A stretch of DNA of 53,081 nucleotides from an uncultured Oscillospiraceae bacterium. Its GTDB lineage: Bacteria > Bacillota > Clostridia > Oscillospirales > Oscillospiraceae. The position numbers and the translations under genes were made by a program. The notes beneath the pieces were generated by a model. The model saw only the letters and a program-made list of their open reading frames with translations, did no database searches and had not been told where the DNA came from. Every line of letters begins with the position of its first letter. Positions within the stretch are counted from its first letter, which is position 1. The stretch covers positions 1 through 53,081 of the forward strand of contig CANQBC010000015.1 of NCBI GenBank assembly GCA_947589225.1, given 5' to 3'. Shown in pieces: positions 1 to 9,817 of the stretch.

Positions 1-1758
<1,758 letters not shown>

Positions 1759-1771
1759 AAAATATAATAAA

Positions 1772-1810
1772 AAATTGCCGGAAAAGAGCGCCGCTCTTTT
1801 CCGGCAATTT
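1772..1810. terminator. Bidirectional Rho-independent terminator between thrS and tadA
   Basis: Nineteen-base arms (1772-1790 and 1792-1810) pair perfectly. The stem has a GC-rich core and AT-rich ends, giving T-runs on both strands. It lies between two convergent genes, so it probably serves both. Confidence 0.9.
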
Positions 1811-1812
1811 AA

Positions 1813-2256
1813 TTACCGCTTCCCTTTGAAAAACTCCGTCAGGACCTCCCGGCACTCCTCCTCCAGCACCCCGCCGTAGACCCTGACTTTCCTGTCCAGA
1901 GGCTCCATAAAGAGGTTGAAAAGCCCCCCGCAGGCCCCGGCGCGGGGGTCCCTCACGCCGTAGTAGACGGCGGAGAGCCGTGCGTTGTAGACCGCTCCGG
2001 CGCACATGGGGCAAGGCTCCATGGTCACATAGAGGCTGCACCCGTCAAGCCGCCAGGAGCCGAGATTCCTGGAGGCGTCCCGGATGGCCTCCACCTCGGC
2101 GTGAGCCGTGGCGTCAAGGGCCTCCGTCCGATTGCGCCCCCGGCCCACGATCCGGCCCTGCGGGTCCGCCACCACCGCCCCCACCGGCGTCTCGCCGCTT
2201 CGGGCGGCGGCCCGCGCCTCCTCAAGGGCCGCCCTCATGTACTCCTCCCGTTCCAT
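1813..2256 (-). CDS. tadA: tRNA-specific adenosine deaminase TadA
   Basis: Deaminates the wobble adenosine of tRNA-Arg(ACG) to inosine. The 147-aa protein has the zinc-deaminase signature: HAE at residues 52-54 (zinc ligand and proton-shuttling Glu) and PCPMC at 81-85 (two zinc ligands). Length is normal for the family. The ATG at 2256 is preferred over an upstream in-frame start because a good Shine-Dalgarno (AAGGAGG) lies just before it and a sigma-A promoter lies upstream at 2278-2306. The C-terminal helix ends KGKR. Convergent with thrS; apparently monocistronic. Confidence 0.95.
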   Translation of the reverse strand: MEREEYMRAALEEARAAARSGETPVGAVVADPQGRIVGRGRNRTEALDATAHAEVEAIRDASRNLGSWRLDGCSLYVTMEPCPMCAGAVYNARLSAVYYGVRDPRAGACGGLFNLFMEPLDRKVRVYGGVLEEECREVLTEFFKGKR

Positions 2257-2277
2257 GCGCCCGCCTCCTTTTTTCGC

Positions 2278-2306
2278 AGTATAACAGATAAATTTTCTCC
2301 CGGCAA
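2278..2306 (-). promoter_or_regulatory. Sigma-A promoter of tadA
   Basis: On the minus strand: TTGCCG (2306-2301), 17-bp spacer, TATACT (2283-2278), about 20 bp before the tadA start. Confidence 0.75.
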
Positions 2307-2370
2307 GAGGTATGATCCGCCCTCCCTCCGGCAACAATAAGGGCAGTGAGTAAAATTGGAGGGCGCGACA

Positions 2371-2799
2371 ATGAAAATTTCCGACATCATGAACCCCGAA
2401 CCCATCACCGTCTCCCCGGACGAGACGGCGGCGCTGGCCTCAAGGCTCCTCTCCCGCCACAACATCGGCTCCCTGCCCGTGTGCGGCGCGGACGGCCGCC
2501 TGCGGGGCGTGGTCACGGACCGGGACATCGTGGTCCGCTGCGTGGCCGCCGGGGAGGACCCGGAGAGCACGTCCGTCAGCGACGTGATGAGCCGCAGCGT
2601 CATCACCGTAAACCCGGAGGAGGACGTGAAGCGCGCCTCGGAGCTGATGGGGAAGGGCCAGGTGAGACGCCTGCCCGTCACCGAAAACGGCAAGCTGGTG
2701 GGCATCGTCTCCCTGGGGGACATCTCCAAAATCTCCGTCTGCGACATGGAGGCGGCGCACGCGCTGTGCGAGATCTCCATGAACGTCCGGGAGAGATAA
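2371..2799 (+). CDS. Stand-alone CBS-domain pair protein
   Basis: A 142-aa protein consisting almost entirely of two CBS motifs (about residues 5-60 and 70-125), which fold together as a Bateman module that usually binds adenine nucleotides. The second repeat has the typical pattern of an RRLPV strand followed by LVGIVSLGDI. No catalytic domain is fused, so the regulated partner is unknown. The ATG at 2371 follows GGAGG with an 8-base gap; an earlier in-frame TTG at 2356 would place that ribosome-binding site inside the gene. A shortened dispersed repeat follows the stop codon. Confidence 0.85.
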   Translation: MKISDIMNPEPITVSPDETAALASRLLSRHNIGSLPVCGADGRLRGVVTDRDIVVRCVAAGEDPESTSVSDVMSRSVITVNPEEDVKRASELMGKGQVRRLPVTENGKLVGIVSLGDISKISVCDMEAAHALCEISMNVRER

Positions 2800-2867
2800 G
2801 AGGGAAAATAAAAAAGAATATCTGCGCCGGAGGCGGGCCGAAAGGGTTCTTTCGACCCGCTTCAGCT

Positions 2868-2976
2868 TGTCAAAAAACTCAAATTGAGGTTTTTCCCGGC
2901 GGCACGCACGTCGGGAAAAAATCCTTTTGTTTTGCGGAGTGTGCGGTCTGGGGGACCCCGGCGGGCCGCAAATTTG
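2868..2976 (+). repeat. Dispersed structured repeat, copy A (right part missing)
   Basis: Starts with the block TGTCAAAAAACTCAAATTG, shared with copy C. Then comes the H1 hairpin, with arms TTTTTCCCG and CGGGAAAAA around a loop like GCGGCACGCACGT. A CCTTTTGT...GTGTG block follows, then the beginning of hairpin H2 (ACCCCGGCGGG), where similarity stops next to the radical SAM gene. Relative to copy C, the H1 stem gains one C and one matching G, so pairing is retained. The CTC...GAG piece followed by T-runs may also terminate the CBS gene. Confidence 0.7.
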
Positions 2977-2986
2977 ACCTGCCCGG

Positions 2987-3880
2987 CTATACCCCCGTCA
3001 GGTCAAATTCCGGGGTGTATTCCTCCCTGGCGGAGGAAAGCTCCTGATAAAACCCATCCTCGATGCCCCTCTCCTCCATGTACGCCACCGCCGCGCCGTA
3101 CTCCTCCTGGGTGAGACGGCGGTCGATCTCCGAAAACTCCGCCGCCCGGCCCATGGGCGTATACTGGCTCATGAGGGAGAAGAGGATCTGCCCCGGCGGG
3201 AAGGTGTCCGCTACCCAGTCGATGACCCCCCGCGTGTTCTCCGGGGCGTTGGGCAGAACAAGATGCCGGATGATAACGCCGGAGCGCAGCAGCCCGTCCT
3301 CCCCCAGTACGTACGGCCCCGTCTGGCGGACCATTTCAAGGATCGCCCGTTTCGCCGTCTCCGGGTAGCCGGGGGCGGAGGAATACCGCTCCGCCAGGGC
3401 GGGATCGGAGTACTTCATGTCGGGCAGGTAGATCTGAGCCTTCCCCTCCAGCGCCCGCAGGGCCGGGAGACTCTCGTACCCCGACGAGTTCCACACCACC
3501 GGCACCGGCAGGGGTTCCCGGAGGGACTCCAGCACCGCCGGGAGGAAGTGAGAGGCGGTGACGAGGCTGACGTTGTGAACGCCCTGCCCGATAAGCTCAA
3601 AATAGATCCCCCTCAGCCGCTCCGGCGTGACCCGCTTCCCCACGCCCCCGGCGGAGATGGCCGCGTTCTGGCAGTAGACGCATTTGAGATTGCACCCGGT
3701 AAAAAAGACCGTCCCGCTGCCCCGCGTCCCCGATATGGGCGGCTCCTCCCACAGATGGGGCGTGGCGCGGGCCACGCGGGCGTCCGACCCCTCCCCGCAA
3801 AAGCCGCCGCCCTCCTGGGGCCGGCGGAGCGCGCCGCATTTTCTGGGACACAGGCTGCAATAAAATGGCACAATATCCAT
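2987..3880 (-). CDS. Radical SAM protein, PflA-like (COG1313 family)
   Basis: About 297 aa. It has the radical SAM iron-sulfur motif CNLKCVYC (Cys63, 67, 70), which binds the 4Fe-4S cluster that cleaves S-adenosylmethionine. Four N-terminal cysteines (8, 11, 15, 28) could hold a second metal site. It resembles the uncharacterised PflX/AmmeMemoRadiSam-related group close to pyruvate formate-lyase activases; the substrate is unknown. The start is uncertain: the ATG at 3880 has little spacing to a ribosome-binding site, a TTG lies at 3889, and a GTG a few codons in is preceded by GGGAG at a good distance. It is divergent from the hydroxyacid dehydrogenase, with a short shared promoter region. 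Confidence 0.85.
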   Translation of the reverse strand: MDIVPFYCSLCPRKCGALRRPQEGGGFCGEGSDARVARATPHLWEEPPISGTRGSGTVFFTGCNLKCVYCQNAAISAGGVGKRVTPERLRGIYFELIGQGVHNVSLVTASHFLPAVLESLREPLPVPVVWNSSGYESLPALRALEGKAQIYLPDMKYSDPALAERYSSAPGYPETAKRAILEMVRQTGPYVLGEDGLLRSGVIIRHLVLPNAPENTRGVIDWVADTFPPGQILFSLMSQYTPMGRAAEFSEIDRRLTQEEYGAAVAYMEERGIEDGFYQELSSAREEYTPEFDLTGV

Positions 3881-3889
3881 CTCCCGCAA

Positions 3890-3917
3890 TTGACTTTTTC
3901 TTCATAAAGACTATAAT
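3890..3917 (+). promoter_or_regulatory. Sigma-A promoter of the hydroxyacid dehydrogenase
   Basis: TTGACT (3890-3895), 16-bp spacer, TATAAT (3912-3917). Transcription would begin about 30 bp before the ATG at 3953. Confidence 0.75.
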
Positions 3918-3952
3918 AAGGTTTTGAGAAAAAACTGTCAAGGAGGTTTGAC

Positions 3953-4921
3953 ATGAAGATCGTCGTTCTTGACGCCCACACGGAGAACCCCGGAGACCTG
4001 AGCTGGTCCGGCTTTGAGCAGCTGGGGGAGCTCACTATCTATGACCGCACGCCGAAATTTGACGACCGGGAGATCATCCGCCGCGTGGGCGACGCGGACA
4101 TGGTCATCACCAACAAGACCCCCGTTCGGGCCGCCGTTCTGGACGCCTGCCCCACGGTGAAGTACGTGGGCCTTCTCTCCACGGGCATCGACGTGTGCGA
4201 CTGCGCCTACGCCGCCCAAAAGGGGATCCCGGTGAGCAACATCCCGGCCTACTCCACCATGGCCGTGGCGCAGCACGCCATCGCCCTCCTGCTGGAGATC
4301 TGCTCCAAGGTGGGCGTCCACTCCCGGCTGGTTCACCAGGGCGACTGGCAGCGGTGCGAGGACTTTTGCTTCTGGGAGGCCCCGCTTATGGAGCTTTCGG
4401 GCCTGACCTTCGGCGTGGTGGGCTTCGGGCAGATCGGCCGCGCCGCGGGGCGCATCGCCAAAGCCCTGGGGATGCGCGTGCTGGCCGCCGGGTCCCGCCC
4501 CTGCCTGGAGGGGGAGACCATCGGTACATACACGGACCTGGACACCCTTCTACGGGAGTCGGACGTGGTCTCCCTCCACTGCCCCCTGAAGGACGAGACG
4601 CGCCGGCTCATCAACGCCGAGACCATCGCCCGGATGCGCGACGGCGCGATCCTCATCAACACGGGCCGGGGCGGGCTGGTGGACGAGGAGGCCCTGGCGC
4701 AGGCCCTCAAGTCCGGCAAGCTCTACGCCGCCGGGGTGGACGTGGTGTCCGTGGAGCCGATCCTGCCGGACAACCCGCTTCTGGGGTGCGAAAACTGCTT
4801 CATCACCCCCCACGTGGCCTGGACGCCCAAGACCTGCCGCCAGCGCGTCATGGACATCGCCGTCAGCAACGCCCGCGCCTTCCTGGCGGGCCGCCCGGAG
4901 AACGTGGTCAACGGGATTTGA
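3953..4921 (+). CDS. D-isomer 2-hydroxyacid dehydrogenase (glycerate dehydrogenase-like)
   Basis: NAD-dependent reduction of a 2-keto acid to the D-2-hydroxy acid. The 322-aa length suits the family. Seen: Rossmann motif GFGQIG near residue 157, and the catalytic triad Arg (NTGRGG, about 239), Glu (VSVEP, about 268) and His (PHVAW, about 287). The residues around the His-Trp pair and the DVVSVEP block are closest to HprA/glycerate dehydrogenase-like enzymes, but substrate cannot be read from sequence alone. AAGGAGG precedes the ATG with good spacing. Monocistronic. Confidence 0.88.
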   Translation: MKIVVLDAHTENPGDLSWSGFEQLGELTIYDRTPKFDDREIIRRVGDADMVITNKTPVRAAVLDACPTVKYVGLLSTGIDVCDCAYAAQKGIPVSNIPAYSTMAVAQHAIALLLEICSKVGVHSRLVHQGDWQRCEDFCFWEAPLMELSGLTFGVVGFGQIGRAAGRIAKALGMRVLAAGSRPCLEGETIGTYTDLDTLLRESDVVSLHCPLKDETRRLINAETIARMRDGAILINTGRGGLVDEEALAQALKSGKLYAAGVDVVSVEPILPDNPLLGCENCFITPHVAWTPKTCRQRVMDIAVSNARAFLAGRPENVVNGI

Positions 4922-5012
4922 CCCCGCAGAAAATTTCTTTCAAAAAATTTTCCTTTCCGCGCAATAAAATCCGCGTCTTGCGCATTACTTCATTGACAGG
5001 AGTTGAAAGACA

Positions 5013-5567
5013 ATGGAATCGGAGGAGATCATCGCCTCACCCGCTCCCGCGGCCGAACTCGAGCGGCTGCTGAAGGAGACGGCGGGGGGCGGGATGGACG
5101 CCCTGGCGGAGCTTTACAGGCGGACACGCGGCGCAGTCTACGCGCTGGCGCTCTCCATGACGGGGGACGCCTACATGGCCGAGGAACTCTGCCACGACGC
5201 CTACCTTCGCATCTGGGACTACGCGGGGAGCTACCGGGCAAAGGGGTCGCCCATGGCCTGGATCCTCGCCGTCACCCGGAACCTGTGCCTCATGGAGCTA
5301 CGCAAAGCCAAACGGACCGCGCACCTCACGGACGAGGAGTGGAACGCCATCCCCGCGGACACGGACGTGTCCGCCGAGGATCGGGCGGCCCTCCAGACGG
5401 CCCTCTCCCGGCTCAACGCCGGGGAGCGGCAGATCGTCCTCCTGCACGCCTCCTCCGGGCTTCGCCACCGGGAGATCGCAAAGCTCCTGGGCCTCCCTCT
5501 GGGGACCGTCCTGTCAAAATACCGCCGCGCGATGACCAAATTGCGTGAGACTATGGAAGGAGAGTGA
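5013..5567 (+). CDS. ECF-type RNA polymerase sigma factor
   Basis: A 184-aa sigma-70-family protein with only region 2 (about residues 30-95, with the helix ...AEELCHDAYLRIW) and region 4 (about 125-178, ending in the recognition helix ...LPLGTVLSKYRRA). It directs RNA polymerase to a dedicated promoter set. Its stop overlaps the next gene, an RsgI-like membrane protein expected to hold it inactive until a signal arrives. GGAG lies a few bases before the ATG. The 91-bp upstream gap contains an inverted repeat (GCGCAA...TTGCGC, about 4959-4984) that might be part of an autoregulated promoter; this is a guess. Confidence 0.9.
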   Translation: MESEEIIASPAPAAELERLLKETAGGGMDALAELYRRTRGAVYALALSMTGDAYMAEELCHDAYLRIWDYAGSYRAKGSPMAWILAVTRNLCLMELRKAKRTAHLTDEEWNAIPADTDVSAEDRAALQTALSRLNAGERQIVLLHASSGLRHREIAKLLGLPLGTVLSKYRRAMTKLRETMEGE

Positions 5568-5572
5568 GCCGC

Positions 5573-7315
5573 GTGACAGACAGGGACATCGAGCAGAGAC
5601 TGAGATCGGCCATTGACAACACGGCCCCCATGGGCCTGGACAGGCTCCTCTCCGACGTGGACATTCGGAAAGGAGAAAAGACCATGACAAACGAAAAAAG
5701 AACGCGCCGTTGGATCGGCCTTGCGGCCGCCTGCCTCGCCCTCGTCCTGCTGGCGGGCTTCGGCGGATTTTACTACGGACATAACTACACCGTGGCCACC
5801 ACGGTCTCCCTGGACGTGAACCCCAGCATCCAGATGGAGGTCAGCCGCGCGGAGAAGGTCATCTCCTGCGCGGGCCTCAACGACGAGGGCCGGGAGATCC
5901 TCGCCTCCATGAACGGCGGGGCCGATTTGAAGGGGGCCAAGCTCAACGTGGCTGTCAACGCCGTGGTGGGGGCCATCGTCAACGCCGGGTATCTGGACAG
6001 CCTCAGCTCCGCCATCCTCATCTCCGTGGAGGACAACGACCTTGCCCGGGGCGAGCGCCTTCAGGCCCAGCTTGTGGCCGAGGTGGACGGCATCCTCCAG
6101 ACCGCCGCCAACTCCGCCGGGGTCCTCAGCCAGTACATGACCGCCGACAAGGACCTCCAGGCCCAGGCCCAGCGCAGCAGCATCTCCACCGGCAAGGCCG
6201 CCCTGGTCAACCAGGTCATCGCCCTGAACCCCTCCCTGGATTTTACCAAGCTGGCCGAGCTCTCCGTTGAGGAGCTGCGGGACCTCATCCGCATCGGCGC
6301 GCCCGCCATGCCCATCGGGAAGGACGCCGCCGCCTGCGCCGCCGAGGAGTACGCCGGCGTCAATATTCTCGACTCCTATCTTGCCCAGTACACCGAGGTG
6401 GACCCGGAGCTGGACGACCTCACGCCCCACTATGACGTGGAGCTTAACTACAACGGCCGCGAGTACGACTATGAGATCGATGCCTTTACCGGCGAGGTCC
6501 TGCGGGGACTGAGCCGGATCGTAGGGGATAACCCCGGCGAACCCCTCCCCGAAGGGCCGGCCCTCACCGCCGACGAGGCCTTCAACGCCGCCGCCGCGTA
6601 TTTCGCGGCAAATCACCCGGAGCTTACGGGCAATTTCCTGAACATCAAGACGGAATACGACCGGGACGACGGTCACTACGACGTGGAGTTCTGGTGCTCC
6701 GGCTGCGAGTTCGACTACGACGTGGACGGCCAGACCGGCGCGGTCCTCCGGGAGGAGACGGACTACCTCTGCACGCTCCCCACCGTTCCCGATACCCCCG
6801 CCCCGGAAACCACCCCCACCACGCTCACCACTCCCTCCACCCCCGCCCAGACCGACATCGGGGCGGACGCGGCCAAGGCCGCGGCCCTGGCCCGCGCCGG
6901 CCTTGCCGATGATTCCTCCGTCACCTGGCTTAAATGCCAGCGGGAGTACGACGACGGAAGGCTGGAGTACGAGATCGAGTTCTATGCCGGTACCACCGAA
7001 TACGATGTCACCGTCCTGGCCGCCGACGGTACCGTCCTCAAATATGAGACGGAGAGGGCCAAATACAGCTCCGGCGGCGGAAACGCCGGCAGCGGGCAGT
7101 CCGGCGACGTGGGCGCGGACGCGGCCAAGGCCGCAGCCCTGGCCCACGCGGGCCTCACCGAGAGCCAGGTCACGCGCCTTAAATGCGAGCGCGACTACGA
7201 CGACGGCCGGATCGAGTACGAGGTCTCCTTCAAGTATAACGGCTATGAGTACGAGTATAAGCTGGACGCCGCCACCGGCTCCATCCTGGAGCACGAGCGC
7301 GACTGGGACGACTAA
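5573..7315 (+). CDS. RsgI-like transmembrane anti-sigma factor with PepSY-type repeats
   Basis: About 580 aa. A roughly 45-residue cytoplasmic tail presumably binds the neighbouring sigma factor. One membrane helix follows (about residues 46-68), then an RsgI-like extracellular middle domain beginning SLDVNPSIQMEV. The Asn-Pro in this motif is the autocleavage site known for RsgI proteins. The rest contains four PepSY-like units (about 250-310, 320-385, 430-490, 505-580) with recurring Y(D/E)VE...Y(D/E)Y and TG.VL patterns, and a Pro/Thr-rich linker near 400-425. A GTG at 5564 overlaps the sigma stop, but the GTG at 5573 is better spaced from GGAG. The canonical RsgI N-terminal domain is not obvious. 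Confidence 0.82.
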   Translation: MTDRDIEQRLRSAIDNTAPMGLDRLLSDVDIRKGEKTMTNEKRTRRWIGLAAACLALVLLAGFGGFYYGHNYTVATTVSLDVNPSIQMEVSRAEKVISCAGLNDEGREILASMNGGADLKGAKLNVAVNAVVGAIVNAGYLDSLSSAILISVEDNDLARGERLQAQLVAEVDGILQTAANSAGVLSQYMTADKDLQAQAQRSSISTGKAALVNQVIALNPSLDFTKLAELSVEELRDLIRIGAPAMPIGKDAAACAAEEYAGVNILDSYLAQYTEVDPELDDLTPHYDVELNYNGREYDYEIDAFTGEVLRGLSRIVGDNPGEPLPEGPALTADEAFNAAAAYFAANHPELTGNFLNIKTEYDRDDGHYDVEFWCSGCEFDYDVDGQTGAVLREETDYLCTLPTVPDTPAPETTPTTLTTPSTPAQTDIGADAAKAAALARAGLADDSSVTWLKCQREYDDGRLEYEIEFYAGTTEYDVTVLAADGTVLKYETERAKYSSGGGNAGSGQSGDVGADAAKAAALAHAGLTESQVTRLKCERDYDDGRIEYEVSFKYNGYEYEYKLDAATGSILEHERDWDD

Positions 7316-7334
7316 AAAACATCTTTTGCCTATT

Positions 7335-7360
7335 GGCCGCCGCCCCCAGGGGCGGCGGCC
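7335..7360 (+). terminator. Terminator after the sigma/anti-sigma operon
   Basis: GGCCGCCGCCCC and GGGCGGCGGCC form a very stable hairpin with a minimal loop, followed by TTTGCTG (a weak T-run). Confidence 0.75.
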
Positions 7361-7419
7361 TTTGCTGTCGAAAAAAACCTGAACGGAAGAGCGGATCGGA
7401 TGAAATCTGCCTTCGCCTC

Positions 7420-7448
7420 TTGCAATTGGCCCCGGCCCGTAGTATAAT
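7420..7448 (+). promoter_or_regulatory. Sigma-A promoter of the SCP2-like/aminotransferase operon
   Basis: TTGCAA (7420-7425), 17-bp spacer, TATAAT (7443-7448), 37 bp before the ATG at 7486. Confidence 0.82.
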
Positions 7449-7485
7449 ACCCATATCTATGCGAATTTGCCAAGGAGGCGGTTTT

Positions 7486-8238
7486 ATGGACGAGAGGACC
7501 CTGGCCTTTATCAATCTCCACGCGGTCCTGGGCGGGCTTTCCAAGCTTTGCGAGCTGGACGGAGAATGTAAAAAGCTCATCGAGGGCAAGGACATCGCCA
7601 TCGGCATCACCGTCAAGGGCGGGCCGGAGGCGACGATCCGCTTCTCCGGCGGGGCCTGTACGGTGACGCCCGGCGTGGACAAGTGCGACATCAAGCTTCC
7701 CTTTTCCTCCTGCAAAAAGTTCAACGGTCTCATCGACGGGACGGTGACGCCCATCCCCTCCAAGGGGTTCACCAAGATCGGCTTTTTGCTCCACGAGTTT
7801 ACGAAGCTGACGGACAAGCTCACGGCGTATCTCCGCCCGGCGGAGGGCGCGCTGGACGACCCGGAGTTCTTCCGCGTCAGCACCACCGTCATGTTCCACC
7901 TCATTCTGGACGCCATCGCCCAGATCGGCAACGAAGACAAGGTGGGCAGGGCCTCTGCCTCCTACATCGTCAACGGGGACATCCGCATGGGCATCGAGGG
8001 CGGTCCGGAGGGGTTCATCCACGCCCGCGACCACGTCCTCACCGCCGTCCACACCCCCTGCGAGCACCCCACAAGCTACATGATCTTCGCCTCCATGCGG
8101 GACGCCCGCGACCTCTTCGATGGCAAGGTCAACGGCGTGGTGTGCGTCGGGACCGGCAAGGTGCGCATGGGCGGCATGATCTCCATGGTGGACAATGTGA
8201 ACAGGATCCTGGACCGCGTGTCCATGTATCTGGCGTGA
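7486..8238 (+). CDS. Conserved protein with an SCP2-like C-terminal region
   Basis: A 250-aa soluble protein with no signal peptide or membrane segment. The last 50 residues (DARDLFDGKVNGVV...GKVRMGGMISM...) resemble the lipid-binding SCP2 (sterol carrier) fold, in which a DA..L..GK element is followed by GK(V/I)...G. The N-terminal 100 residues contain a similar pattern (IAIGITVKGGPEATIRFSGG), so two SCP2-like halves are possible. It is nine bases upstream of a class III aminotransferase and shares its promoter, so it may bind the hydrophobic substrate or product of that enzyme; this is inference. CAAGGAGG precedes the ATG, which rules out longer upstream starts. Confidence 0.6.
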   Translation: MDERTLAFINLHAVLGGLSKLCELDGECKKLIEGKDIAIGITVKGGPEATIRFSGGACTVTPGVDKCDIKLPFSSCKKFNGLIDGTVTPIPSKGFTKIGFLLHEFTKLTDKLTAYLRPAEGALDDPEFFRVSTTVMFHLILDAIAQIGNEDKVGRASASYIVNGDIRMGIEGGPEGFIHARDHVLTAVHTPCEHPTSYMIFASMRDARDLFDGKVNGVVCVGTGKVRMGGMISMVDNVNRILDRVSMYLA

Positions 8239-8247
8239 GGTGACAGT

Positions 8248-9498
8248 ATGAGAAAGGTTTACGAGTACCCCAAATCCAGGGCCGCCTTTGAGCGCGCCTG
8301 CAAGCTGATCCCCTCCGGCATCTACGGCCACCAGGGCCCCGCCGAAGGGTGCTACGTCCCTGTGGAGGCGTTCCCCCTCTACTCCAGCCGCGCCCAAGGG
8401 AGCTACCTCTGGGACCTGGACGGCAACAAATTCATCGACTACATGGCCGCCTACGGCCCCAACGTCTTAGGCTACAACGACCCGGACGTGGACGAGGCCG
8501 CGGCGCGTCAGCGGGCCATCTCCGACTGCACCACCCTGCCGAACCCCGTGATGGTGGACTTCGCGGACCTCTTAGTGGAGACGGTCGCCTGTGCCGACTG
8601 GGCCTTCTTCGCCAAAAACGGCAACGATGTCACCACCTGCGCCGTGATGACCGCCCGCGCCTACACCCACCGCAAGAAGATCGTCTTTTTCAAGGGCTAC
8701 TACCACGGCGTCTCCCCCTGGACCCAGAAGATCGACTACGCCGGGATTTTGGAGGAGGACGTTCAAAACAACCTCTACGTCACCTGGAACGACTTTGACG
8801 AGCTTCAGGAGGTTTTTGAGAAGAACAAGGGCCAGATCGCCTGCGTCATCGCCCAGCCCTATATGCACGGGAATTTCGCCGACAACGAGCTTCCCGCCGA
8901 GGGCTTCTGGAAGAAGGTTCGAAAGCTGTGCGACGACACGGGGACGGTGCTGATCATCGACGACGTGCGCGCCGGGTTCCGGCTGGACATCGCCGGATCC
9001 GACCACTACTTCGGCTTCAAGGCCGACCTCATCTGCTTCTGCAAGGCCCTGGCCAACGGCTACAACGTCTCCGCCCTGTGTGGGCGCGACTTCCTGAAAA
9101 ACGCCGTGTCCTCCCTGAGCTTCACCGGCTCCTACTGGATGAGCGCCGTGCCCTTCGCGGCCGGCATCGCCTGCATCCAGAAGATGAAGCGCCTTAACTG
9201 CCCCCAGCTTCTCATCGACAAGGGGACGAAGCTGAAAAACGGCCTCATCGCCACGGCCCTCAAGTACGGCTATGACCTGCACGTCTCCGGCGTGCCCAGC
9301 CTCTTCTATCTGCGCATCGCCGACGACCCCACGCTGATGCTCCATCAGGAGTGGATCGCCGAGTGCGTCAAGCGGGGCGTGTTCTTCACAAACCACCACA
9401 ACCACTTCATCAACGCATCCCTCACCGACGAGGACATCGAGGACACCCTTGAGATCGCGGACGAGGCCTTCATGGTGGTAAAGGACAGACATTCCTGA
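8248..9498 (+). CDS. Class III PLP-dependent aminotransferase (HemL-like)
   Basis: A 416-aa fold-type I enzyme related to glutamate-1-semialdehyde aminomutase and other class III aminotransferases. Seen: G-(D/N)-DVTTCAVM for phosphate binding near residue 130, the PLP-ring Asp in IIDDVRAGFR near 233, and the Schiff-base lysine in CFCKALANGY near 268. The partner gene and the absence of haem genes nearby argue against a role as HemL itself; the substrate is unknown. Second gene of a two-gene operon. A dispersed repeat (copy B) follows the stop codon. Confidence 0.82.
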   Translation: MRKVYEYPKSRAAFERACKLIPSGIYGHQGPAEGCYVPVEAFPLYSSRAQGSYLWDLDGNKFIDYMAAYGPNVLGYNDPDVDEAAARQRAISDCTTLPNPVMVDFADLLVETVACADWAFFAKNGNDVTTCAVMTARAYTHRKKIVFFKGYYHGVSPWTQKIDYAGILEEDVQNNLYVTWNDFDELQEVFEKNKGQIACVIAQPYMHGNFADNELPAEGFWKKVRKLCDDTGTVLIIDDVRAGFRLDIAGSDHYFGFKADLICFCKALANGYNVSALCGRDFLKNAVSSLSFTGSYWMSAVPFAAGIACIQKMKRLNCPQLLIDKGTKLKNGLIATALKYGYDLHVSGVPSLFYLRIADDPTLMLHQEWIAECVKRGVFFTNHHNHFINASLTDEDIEDTLEIADEAFMVVKDRHS

Positions 9499-9511
9499 AA
9501 ACTGTCTCCCA

Positions 9512-9801
9512 ACGGCTCAGTTTAAATTTTTTCCCGGCGGTATGTACGTCGGAAAAAACCCTGTTGTCACGCAAGTGTGCCTTTTAGGGATCCCCGGCGG
9601 ACAAAGCCCGCTGGGGGGAGGAGGAGCGATGCTAGCGCCTGAGGGCGACCGAAGGAAGCCCGAAGCAAAGCGGCTTCAGCGACGACGAGGGTGCGCGCAG
9701 CGTGACAGCAGGAACCATCTTTCTGAATTTCGCGGAATTCAGAAAGATGGTTCCGCACGTTACCCCCCTTGGCAGGAAAATGCCGTCAGGCATTTTCCGC
9801 C
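9512..9801 (+). repeat. Dispersed structured repeat, copy B (most complete plus-strand copy)
   Basis: Fills the 319-bp gap before pyrC. Four hairpins lie in order. H1 (9527-9558) has T6CC and GGA6 arms. H2 has C4GGCGG (9592-9600) pairing with CCGCTG4 (9608-9616). H3 is a perfect 19-bp stem, GGAACCATCTTTCTGAATT (9711-9729) with 9736-9754. H4 has GGAAAATGCC (9775-9784) with GGCATTTTCC (9789-9798). Between H2 and H3 runs the conserved block from GAGGAGGAGCGATG to GCGACGACGAGG, also present in copies C and D in whole or part. H4 sits 13 bases before the pyrC ribosome-binding site and could influence pyr expression. Confidence 0.8.
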
Positions 9802-9817
9802 AGCTTTTGGAGGATTT

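Noticed and set aside
5231-7294. A 687-codon open frame on the minus strand
   Set aside because: It is antisense to the sigma and anti-sigma genes, has a repetitive low-information sequence, and lacks recognisable domains; such frames are common in high-GC coding DNA.
8248-9498. Naming the aminotransferase hemL
   Set aside because: No haem genes nearby, the partner is SCP2-like, and class III enzymes with this motif set have many substrates.
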